Part shown: positions 4,542 through 6,282 of the stretch, in pieces
Layout: each line of letters opens with the position of its first letter
How positions within the stretch are numbered: the stretch's first letter is position 1
From: Alphaproteobacteria bacterium
Lineage (GTDB): Bacteria; Pseudomonadota; Alphaproteobacteria; Reyranellales; Reyranellaceae
Reading direction: 5' to 3'
DNA length: 6,282 nt
Assembly: GCA_013290035.1 (NCBI GenBank)
Contig: JABCYT010000215.1
Location: 1 to 6,282 of the forward strand
Position numbers and translations under genes: made by a program
Notes under the pieces: model-generated
Databases searched by the model: none
Told to the model about the DNA's origin: nothing
The model's input: the letters and a program-made list of their open reading frames with translations, nothing else

Positions 4542-5293
4542 CAGTCGCTGCCCTTGCCTTCGATCAGGCGAAGGGCGGCTTTCCAGTCGGTCATGCCGAA
4601 CTCGGGCGAGGCGCGTTGCGCCTTGGCGCGGGCGGCGTAGCCCTGGACGACGTCGTCCTCGATCGGCGCCGGCTCCTCGTCCAGCCCTCGGGCGATGATC
4701 TCGACCTCGCAGGCGCGTTCCATCATGTAGAGGCGTCGCAGCGCCGCCGGAATCGTGGCGCCGACCGACAGCAGCCCGTGGTTGCGCAGCACGACGCAGC
4801 TTCCCTGCTGGCAGCTTATGCCCAGCGCATCGCATTCCTCCTGCGATGTCGGCATGCCGTATTCGTGATAGACGACCTCGTCGAGCACGGCGAGCGCATC
4901 CTGGCTGATCGGCCTCAGGCCCTTTTTCAGCACCGAGATGCCGGTGCCGGCCCGCGTGTGGGTGTGCATCACGCAGTTGACGTCGGGCCGCGCCTTGTAG
5001 ACCCCGCTATGGATGGTGAAGCCTGCAGCATTGAAGCTGCCGTCCTTGCTGTAGACGGTGCCGTCGAGGTCCAACTTCACCAGGCTCGAGGCGGTGATCT
5101 CGTGGAACAGGTCGCCGTAATTGTTGATCAGGAAAGCGGTGGGCTCGCCGGGAATCCGCGCCGACATGTGGGTGTTGATCGTATCGGTCCAGCCATAAAC
5201 GTCGGTAATGCGGTAGAGCGCGGCCAGGTCGCAGCGCGCCTGCCACTCGGCCTCAGTCATGTTGACGCGATCCTGTCGAACAACCGTGTCCAT
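4532..5293 (-). CDS. Class II aldolase/adducin-family protein
   Basis: The 253-residue cytoplasmic protein belongs to the zinc-dependent class II aldolase/adducin fold (fuculose-phosphate aldolase, ribulose-phosphate epimerase and adducin head domains). Visible marks are TINTHMSARIPG (38-49), FHEITASSLVKLDLDG (63-78), AAGFTIHSGVYKARPDVNCVMHTHT (89-113) and VVLRNHGLL (167-175). Metal ligands are expected at His110, His112 and His172. Aligned by eye with E. coli fuculose-1-phosphate aldolase, whose acid/base Glu73 lies 19 residues before the first zinc His, the equivalent here is Gly91. It therefore belongs with the adducin-like members for which aldol cleavage is unproven. The start ATG 5291-5293 has AAAGGGAAG 5 nt upstream; Met12 (ATG 5258-5260) is an alternative. 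The reductase gene ends 16 nt upstream, so the two form an operon. It converges with the MFS gene with a 6-nt gap. Confidence 0.9.
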   Translation of the reverse strand: MDTVVRQDRVNMTEAEWQARCDLAALYRITDVYGWTDTINTHMSARIPGEPTAFLINNYGDLFHEITASSLVKLDLDGTVYSKDGSFNAAGFTIHSGVYKARPDVNCVMHTHTRAGTGISVLKKGLRPISQDALAVLDEVVYHEYGMPTSQEECDALGISCQQGSCVVLRNHGLLSVGATIPAALRRLYMMERACEVEIIARGLDEEPAPIEDDVVQGYAARAKAQRASPEFGMTDWKAALRLIEGKGSDWRQ

Positions 5294-5309
5294 CGTAACT
5301 TCCCTTTCG

Positions 5310-6282
5310 TTAGCCGGCCCGCATGCCCTTCATGAAGGTCGACGGCACCACGCTCTTCACCGATTGCGCGCGCTTGGCGAGCCAATAGGCCTGCGGCGGC
5401 GGCACCGAACCGAACTGCTGGTCGACGCCCAGTTTCTGGGCGGCGTCCATCGGCCAGTTGGGATTGTAAAGCAACTCCCGCGCCAGCGCGATCAGATCGG
5501 CGCGGCCTTCCTGCAGGATCTGCTCCGCTTGATCCGCATGGACGATCAGCCCGACCGCCATGCTCATGATGTCGGCGTCCTTGCGCAGGCGCTCGGCGTA
5601 GGGCACCTGGTAGCCGTAGGTCACGGGCCCCGCGCTCACCACCGGCGAGCCGCGCATGCCGCCCGAGCTGCAGTCGATCACGTCGACGCCCTTGGGCTTC
5701 AGGATCCTGGCCAGCGCCACGCTCTGGTCCGGCCCCCAGCCCGAATCGTCCTCGACCGAGAAGCGCACGAACAACGGCTTTTCAGCCGGCCAGTGGGCGC
5801 GCACGCTTTCCACCACCTCGATGCAGAAGCGCATGCGATTGAGCTCGCTGCCGCCATACTCGTCGTTGCGCACGTTGGAGAAGGGCGAGAGGAACTGGTG
5901 GATCAGGTAGCCGTGCGCGGCATGGATATCGAGCACGTCGAAGCCCGCCGCGTCGGCGCGCCGCGCCGCCTGGCCCCAGCGCTCGACCACTTCGGGGATC
6001 TCGGCACGGGTCAGAGCGCGCGGCGCGGGATCCGTCGCCGGCGCATTGATGCCGCTCGAGGAGACCAGCTCCCATTGCTCCCAGTCGTCGACCTCGGGCG
6101 AGGGTGTCAGCGGCGCGCCGCCCTCCCACGGCCGGAAGCGCCGCGCCTTGCGACCGGAATGGCCGAGCTGGATGCCGGGCACCGAATTGTGCAGGCGGAT
6201 GAAGTCGACGCAGCGCTTGAGGCCGGGCACGAAGGCGTCGTCCCAGAGGCCGAGATCGCCCACCGTACCGCAGCCGCGGCGC
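5310..6282 (-). CDS. NADH:flavin oxidoreductase, old yellow enzyme family (YqjM-like), 5' end outside the window
   Basis: This FMN-dependent TIM-barrel ene-reductase family member is open to the right edge with 323 residues visible. Family members run to about 340-370, so roughly 20-50 N-terminal residues are missing. The apparent start at 6263 is an internal Val codon (GTG); the upstream residues RRGCGT are in frame and fit the family pattern before GDLGLW. Numbering from that Val, visible marks are IQLGHSGRKA (31-40), the active-site pair His114/His117 in DIHAAHGYLIHQFLSP (112-127), NVRNDEYGG (130-138), a phosphate-binding AVGLI (236-240) and ALARELLYNPNWP (259-271). The two histidines normally bind the carbonyl of an activated alkene, which NAD(P)H-reduced FMN then reduces. 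The Cys that tunes FMN in YqjM would be in the missing part. It is followed after 16 nt by the aldolase/adducin-family gene. The physiological substrate is unknown. Confidence 0.95.
   Translation of the reverse strand, partial: RRGCGTVGDLGLWDDAFVPGLKRCVDFIRLHNSVPGIQLGHSGRKARRFRPWEGGAPLTPSPEVDDWEQWELVSSSGINAPATDPAPRALTRAEIPEVVERWGQAARRADAAGFDVLDIHAAHGYLIHQFLSPFSNVRNDEYGGSELNRMRFCIEVVESVRAHWPAEKPLFVRFSVEDDSGWGPDQSVALARILKPKGVDVIDCSSGGMRGSPVVSAGPVTYGYQVPYAERLRKDADIMSMAVGLIVHADQAEQILQEGRADLIALARELLYNPNWPMDAAQKLGVDQQFGSVPPPQAYWLAKRAQSVKSVVPSTFMKGMRAG

Noticed and set aside
3250..4698. 482-codon + strand frame across marR and the MFS gene
   Set aside because: It is very rich in Arg and Pro and lies out of frame with two well-supported genes; typical G/C-bias artefact.
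4535..5335. Long + strand frame opposite the aldolase-family gene
   Set aside because: It is antisense to a gene with clear metal-ligand motifs, with no recognisable domain of its own.

Overview
The window looks like an ordinary chromosomal stretch of a high-GC alphaproteobacterium. The evidence is the rplM-rpsI pair with an alphaproteobacterial-type uS9 (a roughly 35-residue N-terminal extension ending in a YATGRRK block), strong G/C preference at third codon positions, and a PaaI-like thioesterase and enoyl-CoA-hydratase-like gene beside rplM, a neighbourhood I recall from other Alphaproteobacteria. A Rhizobiales or Rhodospirillales (for example Reyranella-like) source is plausible, but I cannot fix the genus.

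Layout, left to right. (1) 1-356, + strand: the 3' part of a small exported protein of unknown function, more A/T-rich than the rest. (2) 357-429: two consecutive hairpins, the distal one a textbook intrinsic terminator for the minus-strand ribosomal operon (GAAA loop, T6 tail). (3) 430-1384, minus strand: rpsI and rplM, transcribed rplM to rpsI with 1 nt between them. (4) 1385-1483: the rplM promoter, with a perfect TTGACA, a GC-rich discriminator, and an A/T island of three back-to-back palindromes upstream. (5) 1484-1918, minus strand: hotdog-fold (PaaI-like) thioesterase. (6) 1952-2746, + strand: a crotonase-fold protein that I recognise as the ECHDC3 type, lacking both hydratase glutamates and divergent from the thioesterase across 33 nt. 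(7) 2747-2891: a long GC-rich hairpin that looks like a dispersed repeat, then a near-perfect MarR-type operator on a promoter. (8) 2892-4525, + strand: a marR gene translationally coupled (GTGA overlap) to a Bcr/CflA-type MFS exporter gene. (9) 4532-5293 and 5310 to the right edge, minus strand: an old-yellow-enzyme family reductase (5' end outside the window) followed after 16 nt by a class II aldolase/adducin-family protein.

Functionally there are three units: ribosome assembly (rplM-rpsI), acyl-CoA side chemistry (thioesterase and ECHDC3-like protein, probably sharing divergent control), and a self-regulated drug or metabolite efflux cassette (marR-MFS). A partial two-gene catabolic or redox operon (OYE-aldolase) closes the window.

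I found no mobile element, CRISPR array, tRNA or rRNA, and nothing that makes a convincing undescribed multi-gene system. The points most worth a second look are regulatory (the MarR operator and promoter, two possible leaderless starts, the palindromic rplM upstream region) and enzymatic: two superfamily members whose usual catalytic acid/base glutamates are replaced.
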